A stretch of 64,000 nucleotides of DNA from Sediminicola sp040566555 (GCF_040566555.1 NZ_JBEWYP010000003.1:454176-518175), one strand, 5' to 3'; shown: positions 34,747 to 43,525, numbered from the stretch's first letter. The notes: generated by a model from the letters alone, not told the origin. Translations and numbers: made by a program.

Positions 34747-35472
34747 ATGGAAAACCCCCAGGACATTGTTTTAGGAAAATTGTATATGATTCCCACCACC
34801 TTAGGTGACAATGAACCTTTAGAGGTCCTACCCATTTCCATAAAAAGGGCAATTGAAGAAATTGACTACTATATTGTTGAGAATGAAAAGACAGCAAGGC
34901 GTTTTATAAAAAAAATAAGCTCTAAAAAATCCCAACCTGATCTTCATTTGGAATTACTAAATAAATTCACCGAGCCCGAAGCAATTCCCACTTTTTTGGA
35001 TCCTTGCCTACAAGGACATAATGTGGGTATTATTTCAGAAGCGGGTTGTCCCGGAATTGCCGATCCCGGCGCAGATGTTGTGAGAATCGCACATCAAAAA
35101 GGAATTCAGGTAGTTCCTCTGGTTGGACCATCCTCTATCCTCCTTGCACTTATGGCCAGTGGTATGAATGGACAAAGCTTTACCTTTAATGGATACTTGC
35201 CCATTGACGGACCTGAAAGAAAGAGTGCCATAAAACGGATGGAAAAACTTTCAAGGGAATTGGACCAATCTCAGATATTTATAGAAACTCCCTATAGGAA
35301 TGACAAGTTAATGGCCGATTTATTGAGAACCCTTTCCAATAGCTGTATGGTTTGTGTTGCTTGTGACATCACACTTTCAACGGAATATATTTCCACCAAA
35401 AGCGTTCTTGAATGGCAAAAAGTCCCGCTAGACCTACATAAAAGACCAACCATCTTTATTATTCACGCATAA
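34747..35472 (+). CDS. RsmI-related tetrapyrrole-methylase-fold SAM methyltransferase
   Basis: A 241-residue methyltransferase of the TP-methylase fold related to RsmI (16S rRNA C1402 2'-O-methyltransferase): GKLYMIPTTLGDNEPLEVLP at the N-terminus, IISEAGCPGIADPGADVVR, and VPLVGPSSILLALMASGMNG. It is shorter than RsmI and the N-terminus reads IPTTLGD rather than the usual VATPIGN, so it may be a paralogue with another substrate. It starts 9 bp after the phosphatase. Confidence 0.83.
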   Translation: MENPQDIVLGKLYMIPTTLGDNEPLEVLPISIKRAIEEIDYYIVENEKTARRFIKKISSKKSQPDLHLELLNKFTEPEAIPTFLDPCLQGHNVGIISEAGCPGIADPGADVVRIAHQKGIQVVPLVGPSSILLALMASGMNGQSFTFNGYLPIDGPERKSAIKRMEKLSRELDQSQIFIETPYRNDKLMADLLRTLSNSCMVCVACDITLSTEYISTKSVLEWQKVPLDLHKRPTIFIIHA

Positions 35473-35522
35473 AAAAACCCTAGCGTTTCCACTAAGGTCT
35501 CTTTTCATTTTCAAGATTAAAT

Positions 35523-36161
35523 TTAAATTTTCGGGTTTCGCACAGGAGATATAAGTGAAATATCATACCCTGAGAATTTTCTCATGTAATGGGCGATACT
35601 TGTTCCAAATTCATCACTTACATTATGCTCTCCATAAGAGCGCAGAAACTTTTTTACATTCCCGGCACCAGCCAAATGCGCTGCAGCCAAGATTCCAGAC
35701 TCTGTCACCTCCACACCTCCAATACGTTTCCCATCGAAACGTTTGATATCCCTTCGTAAAATCCATTTATTCCGGGCAATGTTGGTATGAAATGCCCTTT
35801 CCTGTAACATGGGATCATTGATAAAACGAGTGGCATTATACACACCCATTAATTGCAATGTACCAATTCCGAATTGGTATTTACCCAAGTATCCTAAGGC
35901 ATTGATGGTGAAATAATCACCTTGTGATTCCTTAAAAGCCAAAGCTTCCTTGAATCCGATGTAAGAACTCCCCAAAAAGGGAGGTGCCACCATAACAGGG
36001 TTGAAAATAGTTTTGTTTTTGGGGAACAAAACTGCAGTAGGTTCATTTACTTTAAACGTTGAGGGTACTTCCATGATTTTATTGGAAGCAGAATTAAACC
36101 CAAAACTCATTAAAATAAAAATCATGATTAGCGGACAAAAGACGTTTATCCATCTTCTCAT
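35523..36161 (-). CDS. Lysozyme-like/transglycosylase-fold exported protein
   Basis: A 212-residue protein with an N-terminal hydrophobic signal segment (residues 7-20). From about residue 65 it shows a lysozyme-like domain: FKEALAFKESQGDYFTINAL with the candidate catalytic Glu E78, then GYLGKYQFGIGTLQLMGV and GVEVTESGILAAAHLAGAG. Homologues in Flavobacteriaceae are often labelled 'peptidoglycan-binding LysM', but no LysM repeat is visible here. A role in peptidoglycan cleavage is inferred from the fold. It has its own promoter. Confidence 0.72.
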   Translation of the reverse strand: MRRWINVFCPLIMIFILMSFGFNSASNKIMEVPSTFKVNEPTAVLFPKNKTIFNPVMVAPPFLGSSYIGFKEALAFKESQGDYFTINALGYLGKYQFGIGTLQLMGVYNATRFINDPMLQERAFHTNIARNKWILRRDIKRFDGKRIGGVEVTESGILAAAHLAGAGNVKKFLRSYGEHNVSDEFGTSIAHYMRKFSGYDISLISPVRNPKI

Positions 36162-36218
36162 AGTTTTGATTTCTTAAGACTTACTCGCTTGAAAAAGAGA
36201 TGCTTAAATTTCTAGGGG

Positions 36219-36248
36219 CAAATATACGCCCTAATTTCTCTTAACAAA
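36219..36248 (-). promoter_or_regulatory. Promoter of the lysozyme-like gene
   Basis: On the - strand TTTG (36248-36245) is followed after 18 bases by TATATTTG (36226-36219). Both elements match the Bacteroidota consensus. The predicted leader is about 50 bases. Confidence 0.7.
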
Positions 36249-36310
36249 CCAAAGATTGTCTTAAAAATGCGTTTTTTTAGCTAAAATGTCTTAAAATCAG
36301 GATGATAGGT

Positions 36311-37354
36311 TTACCTGTTTATCTTTTGAGCGTTGATCCAACGCACATATTGCTCTTTATTTTGGTTGTGCTGAGCTAGGTTTTTAGCAAATTTATGGTA
36401 CCCAAAATTCTCCACATTGGCCACGAAATAGTAATAGTCGTGCTCCTCAGAATTCAGAACCGCATCTATAGCTGATATATCGGGCATGGCTATGGGACCA
36501 GGTGGTAATCCCGCGTATTTATACGTATTATAGGGTGAGTCCAGAGTCAGATCTTTATACAATACCCTTTTATAAACAGTATTAAAATCACCGTTATGCA
36601 ACTTTAATGCATAAATCACAGTAGGATCTGCCTGCAACAACATCCGCACCTTTAGCCTATTGAGGTAAACGCCTGCAACCCTAGGCCTTTCGTCTACTTT
36701 TGCAGTTTCTTTATGCACAATGGATGCCAGGGTAATAACTTCATTAGGGGTCATTCCTATTTTTTCAGCCTTCTGCATTCTATCGGTATTCCAAAACCTT
36801 TGGTATTCTTTGAGCATCCTGTCCCTAAAATTTTCAGGAGACGAATTCCAGAAAAATTCATAACTATTGGGAATATACATGGCCAATTTTGTCTCATTGG
36901 TAAAACCATTGTCTTTTAAGAAATCAGGATCATTTAAACTATTCAATAAAGTAAGGCTGTCTGGCTCCAATTGGGCCGATATCCTTCCGGCCAGGTCGGC
37001 CAAGGTTTCCTGATTGTTGAATGATACCCTAATTGGGATATTTTTACTTCGAAGGGAATTTACAATATCATTATTGTTCATTCCTTTTTTAATGAGGTAC
37101 TTTCCCCCACGCACGTTGGAAACATATCCCTTTCGCTCTGCAACCTTCTCAAAAGTGGACATATCATTTATTAAGGGAGTCAACATTTCCTTAACGTTGT
37201 TAAAATCATCGTCCGATCGTACAAAGACATAAGCTTCGCTATTATTGAATTTGGTATTGGGTGCAAAAACGGCATTATACACCATATAGGCAAAGGCGCC
37301 ACCAACAACTAGACCTATAATTAGTATGGCCAGTAAAATTTTCTTTATATACAT
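36311..37354 (-). CDS. mltG: Endolytic murein transglycosylase MltG
   Basis: Cleaves nascent glycan strands in the periplasm, probably terminating their polymerisation. The 347-residue YceG-family protein has one N-terminal membrane helix (about residues 5-27), a LysM-like region, and the catalytic E216 in LASIVHKETAKVDERPRVAG. LQADPTVIYAL and YNTYKYAGLPPGPIAMP are family signatures. It starts at the base where the upstream acetyltransferase gene ends. Confidence 0.94.
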   Translation of the reverse strand: MYIKKILLAILIIGLVVGGAFAYMVYNAVFAPNTKFNNSEAYVFVRSDDDFNNVKEMLTPLINDMSTFEKVAERKGYVSNVRGGKYLIKKGMNNNDIVNSLRSKNIPIRVSFNNQETLADLAGRISAQLEPDSLTLLNSLNDPDFLKDNGFTNETKLAMYIPNSYEFFWNSSPENFRDRMLKEYQRFWNTDRMQKAEKIGMTPNEVITLASIVHKETAKVDERPRVAGVYLNRLKVRMLLQADPTVIYALKLHNGDFNTVYKRVLYKDLTLDSPYNTYKYAGLPPGPIAMPDISAIDAVLNSEEHDYYYFVANVENFGYHKFAKNLAQHNQNKEQYVRWINAQKINR

Positions 37355-37878
37355 TACTTGTTTATCTTTTGAAATAAAATTTCACCTTTATATTCATTAT
37401 TCTGTAAAACCCAATCCTTCTTTTCTCCTACCATGCTGAAGCCAAGTTTTTGGAACAAGTGTAAGCTAGCCTCATTATCGGACAATACATTAGCGTACAA
37501 CTGTCGTAAATGTAACCCATTAAAGGCATAGTTTTCCAATAGTTGCAATGCTTCTAAACCAAGACCTTTGTTTCTGTCCTTTTCTTCCAGGATAACGATG
37601 CCAATACCCGCGCGATGGTTATGGGGGTCAAAATCGAACAAATCTATCAATCCCACTGCCTTATCTGAAGTATTACATATACATAAACGCAACTGCTTAG
37701 CCTCGTAAATATCTTTATGGGCATTCTCCAAATAGAGCTGTAAAAGGTGTTTGGAATAAGGAGCGGTAGTTCCACTAATTTCCCATATCCCCGTATTGTT
37801 TTCCACCTCATAAAGGAAATCCAGATCATCTGGCTCCAAAGCCCTTAAATAACCGTTTTTACCTTTTAAATTTAGCAT
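37354..37878 (-). CDS. GNAT-family N-acetyltransferase (RimJ/RimL type)
   Basis: A 174-residue acetyltransferase of the RimJ/RimL group: LRALEPDDLDFLYEVENNTG at the start, AGIGIVILEEKDRNKGLGLE for acetyl-CoA binding, and LHLFQKLGFSMVGEKKDWVL at the end. The substrate is unknown. It overlaps the dapF stop by 7 bases and touches mltG, so dapF, this gene and mltG look like one transcript. Confidence 0.87.
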   Translation of the reverse strand: MLNLKGKNGYLRALEPDDLDFLYEVENNTGIWEISGTTAPYSKHLLQLYLENAHKDIYEAKQLRLCICNTSDKAVGLIDLFDFDPHNHRAGIGIVILEEKDRNKGLGLEALQLLENYAFNGLHLRQLYANVLSDNEASLHLFQKLGFSMVGEKKDWVLQNNEYKGEILFQKINK

Positions 37879-38648
37879 ACGATCTCCCCTTTAAATACAT
37901 ATTTTGCCGGTCCTATCAAATGGATATTATGGTACCCATTATCCCCTCTCTCAAAATTAACATTTAGGTTGCCTCCTTGGGTCTTTATTGCCACTTTATT
38001 TCCAGAGACCTTACCAATCTTATGCATTGCCAAAGCTACGGCCGTAACACCAGTTCCGCAGGACAAGGTTTCATCCTCCACTCCCCTTTCATAGGTCCTC
38101 ACATTAAAGGTATCCCGACCTTCCGAGGTAACAAAATTAATATTGCTTCCATTTTCACCGTAGCGTCCGTATCTCAATTTTGCTCCTTCCACAGGTACAT
38201 CAACCTTTAAGACGTCGTCTACTATCTGTACATGGTGTGGGGAACCCGTATCTAAAAATAGAAAATCTTTATGCTCCTCTACTTCGTTCACATCCTGCAT
38301 TTGAAGGCTCACAACTTCTCCTTCTATGGTAGCGTGGTGTAACCCATCAACAGCAATAAATGTAGCCCTATCGGTTATGACACCCAAGTATTTGGCAAAA
38401 GCCACCAAACACCTGCCTCCATTTCCACACATGGTACTAGTATTCCCATCGGAATTATAATACACCATCTTAAAATCGGTCTTTTCGTCATTTTCCAACA
38501 GAATAAGTCCATCTGCACCTATCCCAAATTTTCGATCGCATAGTCTAGCCACCAATTGGGTGTTGCTTTTAGAAAACACGTTATCCCTATTGTCGATCAT
38601 GACAAAGTCATTGCCCGTTCCTTGATATTTGTAAAATGTAAGGTTCAT
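37872..38648 (-). CDS. dapF: Diaminopimelate epimerase
   Basis: Converts LL- to meso-diaminopimelate for lysine and cell-wall synthesis. The 258-residue protein has YQGTGNDFVMIDNR at the start, the first catalytic Cys in STMCGNGGRC near residue 73 and the second in ETLSCGTGVTAVAL near residue 190. An in-frame TTG lies two codons upstream, but the ATG at 38648 gives the standard MNLTFYKYQGTGND and is preferred. Confidence 0.95.
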   Translation of the reverse strand: MNLTFYKYQGTGNDFVMIDNRDNVFSKSNTQLVARLCDRKFGIGADGLILLENDEKTDFKMVYYNSDGNTSTMCGNGGRCLVAFAKYLGVITDRATFIAVDGLHHATIEGEVVSLQMQDVNEVEEHKDFLFLDTGSPHHVQIVDDVLKVDVPVEGAKLRYGRYGENGSNINFVTSEGRDTFNVRTYERGVEDETLSCGTGVTAVALAMHKIGKVSGNKVAIKTQGGNLNVNFERGDNGYHNIHLIGPAKYVFKGEIVC

Positions 38649-38664
38649 ATCCAAATTTGTGGTA

Positions 38665-38672
38665 CAAATATA
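38665..38672 (-). promoter_or_regulatory. dapF -7 element
   Basis: On the - strand TATATTTG, an exact TAnnTTTG, lies 16 bases before the dapF ATG. The -33 position carries no TTG. Confidence 0.45.
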
Positions 38673-38780
38673 AAGATTTATTAAGTGTTTTTTAGCAGTT
38701 AAAAAGACGTTAAACCTAAATAATTACTACATAAATGAATTAATTTTACTCCATTAGAAGTTTTAAAATTTTTATCCATT

Positions 38781-40178
38781 ATGAAAAAAATCACAACTTT
38801 ATTATTGGTTTCCATTTTTGGAGGTGCAATTACCTTGGGAAGCTATAAACTATTTATAGAAAAGCCAAATTATGCGGTTGTAACGGAGGATGCCGGTCAT
38901 GGTTATTTCAACACAAGTTATTCCCCTACCTCGGCAAAAGGATCCGGGATCAATGAAGTAGATTTCACCATTGCGGCCCAAAATACGGTCAATTCTGTTG
39001 TGCACGTTAAAAACGTCACTATGAGCAGTGGCCCAACTACCATCATGGAGTTTCTTTACGGTTCCGGAGGAAGCCAAAGGCCACAAGTAGGTACAGGCTC
39101 AGGGGTTATTATATCGCCTGACGGTTATATAGTAACCAACAATCACGTCATAGCCAACGCCAACCAATTACAGGTTACGCTAAATAATAATAAAACTTAT
39201 ACAGCAGAATTAGTGGGTACGGATCCCAATTCAGATATTGCCCTCCTTAAAATAGAAGCTAAGGACAAGCTTCCCTATTTGGCATTTGGTGATTCCAATA
39301 ATGCCAAAATCGGAGAATGGGTGCTAGCTGTTGGTAATCCGTTCAACCTTACCTCTACGGTTACCGCGGGAATTGTAAGTGCTAAGGCACGGGATCTGGG
39401 CGGCATGACCAACCAATCATTTATTCAGACTGATGCTGCGGTAAATCCGGGCAACAGCGGCGGGGCATTGGTCAACACTAATGGCGATCTCATAGGCATC
39501 AATACAGCTATAACTTCACAGACTGGTTCCTATGTAGGATATTCATTTGCAGTGCCCAGCAATATCGCGAAAAAAGTGGTTGAGGATATCATGGAGTACG
39601 GGAATGTGCAGAAAGGCATACTAGGCATAAATACAGTACGGTCCTCTACCCCTTACGCAATTGAGAACGGAATTAATGAGGTCGATGGAGTTTATATCAC
39701 AAGTGTGGAAGAGGATTCCGGTGCATTTGATGCCAAGTTACAAGAAGGGGACATCCTTAAAAAAGTTGATGATATAGTAGTTCATAAATTTCCTGACCTG
39801 GTAGGCTACATCTCCACCAAAAGACCTGGGGATGAAATTAAAGTAACTATTGATAGAGCGGGTAAAATGATGGAGGTTCCTGTCATCTTAAAAGAAAGAC
39901 AAACCCTTGTTGTACCGGTAATGGGCTTAGAGGTTAAAAACCTCAATAAAGAGGATCAAAAGAAATTCAAGACTAAAAATGGTGTTAAAATTGTAGGCGT
40001 TCCTGAAAGCTTTAGAGGCTACGGCCTGGAGGGTAAAGTTTTACTTTCTGTAGACAATAAGGAGATCAATGATATTTCAGATGCCAAGAATTTATTTGGT
40101 AATATTTCCAAATATGGTAAAACAAGTATCACAATGATCAACGAGAAAGGCGAGCGGGAACGCATAATTTTCCAATAA
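38781..40178 (+). CDS. DegP/HtrA-type periplasmic serine protease
   Basis: A 465-residue envelope protease/chaperone. The first 25 residues are an export signal or anchor. The trypsin-like domain holds the triad H122 (TNNHVIANA), D152 (NSDIALLKIE) and S226 (NPGNSGGAL). Two PDZ domains follow, the first with VYITSVEEDSGAFDAKLQEG and the second from about residue 370 (LVVPVMGLEVKNLN), as in DegP/DegQ. It is a single gene with its own terminator. Confidence 0.94.
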   Translation: MKKITTLLLVSIFGGAITLGSYKLFIEKPNYAVVTEDAGHGYFNTSYSPTSAKGSGINEVDFTIAAQNTVNSVVHVKNVTMSSGPTTIMEFLYGSGGSQRPQVGTGSGVIISPDGYIVTNNHVIANANQLQVTLNNNKTYTAELVGTDPNSDIALLKIEAKDKLPYLAFGDSNNAKIGEWVLAVGNPFNLTSTVTAGIVSAKARDLGGMTNQSFIQTDAAVNPGNSGGALVNTNGDLIGINTAITSQTGSYVGYSFAVPSNIAKKVVEDIMEYGNVQKGILGINTVRSSTPYAIENGINEVDGVYITSVEEDSGAFDAKLQEGDILKKVDDIVVHKFPDLVGYISTKRPGDEIKVTIDRAGKMMEVPVILKERQTLVVPVMGLEVKNLNKEDQKKFKTKNGVKIVGVPESFRGYGLEGKVLLSVDNKEINDISDAKNLFGNISKYGKTSITMINEKGERERIIFQ

Positions 40179-40189
40179 TCCAACTTCTA

Positions 40190-40221
40190 AAAAAAAGCGC
40201 TCAAAAATGAGCGCTTTTTTT
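40190..40221 (+). terminator. Terminator after degP-like gene
   Basis: AAAAAAGCGCTC pairs with GAGCGCTTTTTT around a short A-rich loop, followed by a T run. It is symmetric enough to work both ways. Confidence 0.88.
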
Positions 40222-40257
40222 ATTGGTCAAATGTTTTACGAAATCGATTGAAATATA

Positions 40258-40265
40258 TATTTTTG
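40258..40265 (+). promoter_or_regulatory. gap -7 element
   Basis: TATTTTTG, an exact TAnnTTTG, 30 bases before the gap ATG. The -33 region (near 40236) is only T-rich. Confidence 0.45.
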
Positions 40266-40294
40266 CCGAAAATTAACAGTTTCAATCCTATTTA

Positions 40295-41740
40295 ATGAGT
40301 CCTATCAAATACGAAAAAGAATTAGCTTTCCAAGCCGACAGGAGAAAAGCAACTACCGAGTTTATTAAAATTACCAGTGATCTTTGGTATGATAGCGCCA
40401 TTGAAGTGGTGCTTTTTAAGAATCAGATCATTGATAAGAATGTTAGCGACATCATTAATTTACATGAATACGCCGGACAGTTTGTACAAAAACCAATTTC
40501 TATTTTCGACTCAGTTGAGCTTCTGAGAGCCATTTATGACTTGAATTTGCCTCCTTCTAAATTAGATATTGGAAAATTGACATATGAGTACCATTCAGAT
40601 GATAACAACTACAATAATGTAAAAGCATTTGTTGTAGATAAACTAAAGGATGCCAGTAGTTCCAAGGAAATAAAACCAAAAGATGTTGTCCTGTATGGTT
40701 TTGGAAGAATTGGAAGGCTTGTTGCCAGGGAATTAATGGCAAAAACAGGAAAAGGAAGCCAACTAAGACTTCGGGCCATAGTTACAAGGGGAACTGTAAC
40801 TGCAGAAATCCTTGAGAAAAGAGCCAACCTATTACGCACAGATTCTGTTCACGGACAATTTATGGGCACGGTAGAGGTAGATGTAAAGAATGAGGCTCTA
40901 TTGATCAACGGCACCACTGTTCATATTATTAGTGCAGATAAGCCTGAAGACATAGATTATACAAAATACGGGATTTATGGGGCTTTAGTTATCGATAACA
41001 CTGGGGCTTTCAGGGATAAGGAAGCTTTGAGCAGGCATTTGTCATCCAAAGGTGCCTCTAGAGTGTTGTTGACGGCCCCAGGCAAAGAAGTACCCAATAT
41101 CGTACATGGGGTAAACCATACTGAATATGATCCGGATACCATCAAGATATATTCCGCGGCATCATGTACCACCAATGCCATAACGCCTATATTGAAAGTG
41201 ATCGAAGATTCTTTAGGCATTAAAAAAGGACATTTGGAGACCATCCATGCATATACGAACGACCAAAATTTGGTAGACAATATGCACAGTAAATACAGAC
41301 GTGGAAGAGCGGCTGCCTTAAATATGGTGATTACAGAAACAGGTGCCGGCAGTGCTGTTGCAAAGGCTTTACCAAGTCTAAAAGGTAAACTTACCTCCAA
41401 TGCCATCCGTGTCCCAGTACCTAATGGGTCACTGGCCATTCTAAATTTGGAAGTAAAAAACAAGACAACTAAGGAGAGTTTAAACGATATCGTTAAAAAA
41501 TATTCTCTGGAAGGGTCCCTTGTTGAGCAAATTAAATATTCCTTGAGCAACGAATTGGTTTCCACGGATATTATAGGGACCAATGCGCCGTCCATTTATG
41601 ACAGTACGGCCACCATAGTCTCTGCTGACGGAAAAAACATAGTACTATACATTTGGTATGACAATGAATATGGGTACTCCCATCAGGTTATTCGTTTGGC
41701 CAAATATATATCTAAAGTAAGACGGTTTACCTATTATTAA
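40295..41740 (+). CDS. gap: Glyceraldehyde-3-phosphate dehydrogenase, long form
   Basis: Oxidises glyceraldehyde-3-phosphate with NAD(P) and phosphate. The 481-residue protein is about 140 residues longer than the ordinary enzyme. The extension is N-terminal (residues 1-125, mostly helical); the NAD fold begins with LYGFGRIGRLVAREL near residue 134 and the catalytic C291 is in SAASCTTNAITPIL. HAYTNDQNLVDN and RRGRAAALNMVITETGAGSA follow. This long version is known in Bacteroidota. The role of the extension is unclear. Confidence 0.93.
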   Translation: MSPIKYEKELAFQADRRKATTEFIKITSDLWYDSAIEVVLFKNQIIDKNVSDIINLHEYAGQFVQKPISIFDSVELLRAIYDLNLPPSKLDIGKLTYEYHSDDNNYNNVKAFVVDKLKDASSSKEIKPKDVVLYGFGRIGRLVARELMAKTGKGSQLRLRAIVTRGTVTAEILEKRANLLRTDSVHGQFMGTVEVDVKNEALLINGTTVHIISADKPEDIDYTKYGIYGALVIDNTGAFRDKEALSRHLSSKGASRVLLTAPGKEVPNIVHGVNHTEYDPDTIKIYSAASCTTNAITPILKVIEDSLGIKKGHLETIHAYTNDQNLVDNMHSKYRRGRAAALNMVITETGAGSAVAKALPSLKGKLTSNAIRVPVPNGSLAILNLEVKNKTTKESLNDIVKKYSLEGSLVEQIKYSLSNELVSTDIIGTNAPSIYDSTATIVSADGKNIVLYIWYDNEYGYSHQVIRLAKYISKVRRFTYY

Positions 41741-41782
41741 TAGTAGGGAATACCCTTTAAAATAATGTTCTGGTTAATTTCC

Positions 41783-41831
41783 AATCGGGCTACAATCATC
41801 AATATTGGATTTTTGTAGTCCGATTTTATAT
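41783..41831 (+). terminator. Hairpin downstream of gap
   Basis: AATCGGGCTACAA (41783-41795) pairs with TTGTAGTCCGATT (41813-41825), 13 bp with one G-U pair, followed by TTATATTTTG. The 17-base loop is long for a terminator, but the position after gap fits one. Confidence 0.6.
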
Positions 41832-41935
41832 TTTGTCCGTATATAAAAAGGTATTGTTTAATATGTTTTATTATTTAACAATATTAAATTACTTTAGTCT
41901 ACCCTAACTAATTATTAACAAGAAGCACTACATAA

Positions 41936-42565
41936 ATGAAAATTTACAAAGTCCTATTTATTGCAATGGCGCTTCTAGCGTTTAACCTACAATTTGCACA
42001 GGAACAGGAACAGGTCCAAGAGGAAGAAAGTCTATCTTTAGATGGAGGACCAATTAGCAGTCAGTTTGAATACATAACTTCTAATTCTGGAAACTATAAT
42101 GCAAACGGCATAAGATACGAGGTAGTTAAATTGACTTTTATAGAAAAGTTGAGGCAAAATGTATTGGATAGCTTAAAAGTATATAACAAAAAGACTGCAG
42201 AACTAAATGCTACCATTGCAGCAAGTGAAGGAACCATCAACACCTTGGAAAATAAGTTGGAAGAAACTACCAACAACCTGATGGAAGTCAATGAAGAGAA
42301 GGACAGTATTTCCTTTTTGGGTATAATGATTGCAAAAGGTACCTACAATTTTATGTTATGGACCATTATCACAGGCTTGTTGCTGTTATTGTTGTTTTTC
42401 ATCTACAAATTTAGGCAGAGCAATATTTTGACCCAAGAGGCCAAAACTGGACTGTCAGATCTTGAAATGGAATATGAGGACCATAGAAGAAGAGCCTTGG
42501 AACGAGAGCAAAAAATAAGTAGACAGCTCCAAGACGAACTGAACAAGCACAAGAAAACGAAATAA
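41936..42565 (+). CDS. Exported coiled-coil protein with a membrane helix
   Basis: A 209-residue protein with a signal peptide (MKIYKVLFIAMALLAFNLQFAQ), an acidic stretch, a central coiled coil (about residues 70-125, NKKTAELNATIAASEGTINT onwards), a membrane helix near 140-160 (WTIITGLLLLLLFFIYKF), and a charged cytoplasmic-looking tail ending EREQKISRQLQDELNKHKKT. Orthologues next to trmD are sometimes named 'tRNA (guanine-N1)-methyltransferase', but nothing here resembles a methyltransferase; that name is an artefact of position. Function unknown. Confidence 0.8.
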   Translation: MKIYKVLFIAMALLAFNLQFAQEQEQVQEEESLSLDGGPISSQFEYITSNSGNYNANGIRYEVVKLTFIEKLRQNVLDSLKVYNKKTAELNATIAASEGTINTLENKLEETTNNLMEVNEEKDSISFLGIMIAKGTYNFMLWTIITGLLLLLLFFIYKFRQSNILTQEAKTGLSDLEMEYEDHRRRALEREQKISRQLQDELNKHKKTK

Positions 42566-42566
42566 C

Positions 42567-42592
42567 TAAAAGCTCCTGATGGAGCTTTTTTT
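42567..42592 (+). terminator. Terminator before trmD
   Basis: AAAAGCTCC pairs with GGAGCTTTT around TGAT and runs into seven Ts. Confidence 0.85.
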
Positions 42593-42651
42593 AATTTAGG
42601 TATAAGCCAGCATAGTTCAACCTTGGCTATCCTACTTCTATTACTCCTCCT

Positions 42652-42686
42652 TTTGTGGTAGAAAAGGGCCATAAAATGTATCTTTG
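42652..42686 (+). promoter_or_regulatory. trmD promoter
   Basis: TTTG (42652-42655) and TATCTTTG (42679-42686) are separated by 23 bases, at the upper end of the accepted spacing. The ATG is 25 bases after the -7 box. Confidence 0.55.
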
Positions 42687-42711
42687 CAGCATCTTTTAAA
42701 GAAATACCCCG

Positions 42712-43386
42712 ATGCGAATAGATATCATCACCGTTTTACCTGAGCTTATGACCAGTCCGTTTGAAGCTTCGATTATGAAAAGGGCCATAGAAAAGAAATT
42801 GGTCGAGGTTCATTTTCACAACCTTAGGGACTATACAGAATTAAGCTACAACCAAGTAGATGACTACCAATTTGGTGGCGGTGCGGGCATGGTTCTGATG
42901 ATAGAGCCTATAGACAAATGTATTTCCAAATTGAAGTCGGAAAGAACGTACGACGAGGTTATTTACATGACTCCAGATGGGGAAACCTTGAACCAGAGGA
43001 TGGCGAATGGGATATCTTTGAAAGAAAACATCATTATACTTTGTGGCCATTATAAGGGAGTGGACCAACGAGTAAGGGATACTTTGATCACGAGGGAAAT
43101 ATCCATTGGGGATTATGTCCTTTCGGGGGGAGAATTGGGGGCCGCAGTATTATGTGACACCATCATCAGGCTTATTCCCGGGGTTTTGAACAATGAAACG
43201 TCAGCTCTTACGGATAGTTTCCAGGATAATTTATTGGCACCTCCAGTATACACACGCCCCTCGGACTATAAAGGTCTAAAAGTACCTGAAATTCTCTTGA
43301 GTGGAAATTTTCCTAAAATTGAAAAATGGAGGGAAGATGAAGCCTTAAAGCGGACAGAACGACTCAGACCTGATCTCTTGGAGTAA
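42712..43386 (+). CDS. trmD: tRNA (guanosine(37)-N1)-methyltransferase
   Basis: Methylates G37 next to the anticodon and prevents +1 frameshifting. The 224-residue SPOUT-family protein shows MRIDIITVLPELMTSPFEAS, the knot region YMTPDGETLNQRMANGISL, IILCGHYKGVDQRVRDTLIT, EISIGDYVLSGGELGAAVL, and the C-terminal PPVYTRPSDYKGLKVPEIL. It is followed by rplS, the usual partner, though rplS also has its own promoter. Confidence 0.97.
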   Translation: MRIDIITVLPELMTSPFEASIMKRAIEKKLVEVHFHNLRDYTELSYNQVDDYQFGGGAGMVLMIEPIDKCISKLKSERTYDEVIYMTPDGETLNQRMANGISLKENIIILCGHYKGVDQRVRDTLITREISIGDYVLSGGELGAAVLCDTIIRLIPGVLNNETSALTDSFQDNLLAPPVYTRPSDYKGLKVPEILLSGNFPKIEKWREDEALKRTERLRPDLLE

Positions 43387-43423
43387 ATAAAACGCCTTGA
43401 TCCTAAAAAAGAACCGAAATAAG

Positions 43424-43453
43424 TTGTAAATTATAATTAATAAAGTAATTTTG
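43424..43453 (+). promoter_or_regulatory. rplS promoter
   Basis: TTG (43424-43426) followed after 19 bases by TAATTTTG (43446-43453), both fitting the Bacteroidota consensus. The leader is about 67 bases. Confidence 0.75.
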
Positions 43454-43458
43454 CAACC

Positions 43459-43525
43459 TGTTAAAATTAACCTCTGGCGATATCCGTGGATGTTGGTTTT
43501 AAGAAACTTTAAAAATAAAAACAAG
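43459..43525 (+). promoter_or_regulatory. rplS leader, possible L19 autoregulatory element
   Basis: The 5' leader between the predicted start and the ATG contains AACC...GGTT complementary ends around a GC-richer core (TCTGGCGATATCCGTGGATG). Structured L19 leaders have been described in flavobacteria as far as I recall; whether this sequence matches them I cannot test. Confidence 0.35.

Noticed and set aside
35473..35522. Hairpin between the convergent methylase and lysozyme-like genes
   Set aside because: ACCCTAGCG against CACTAAGGT has two mismatches and a poor T tract; not strong enough to list as a terminator.
40975..41595. 206-codon - strand frame opposite gap
   Set aside because: Antisense shadow of a highly conserved gene, without start signal or family match.
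41936..42565. Naming this gene a tRNA (guanine-N1)-methyltransferase
   Set aside because: The protein has a signal peptide, coiled coil and membrane helix and none of the SPOUT motifs present in the real trmD at 42712.
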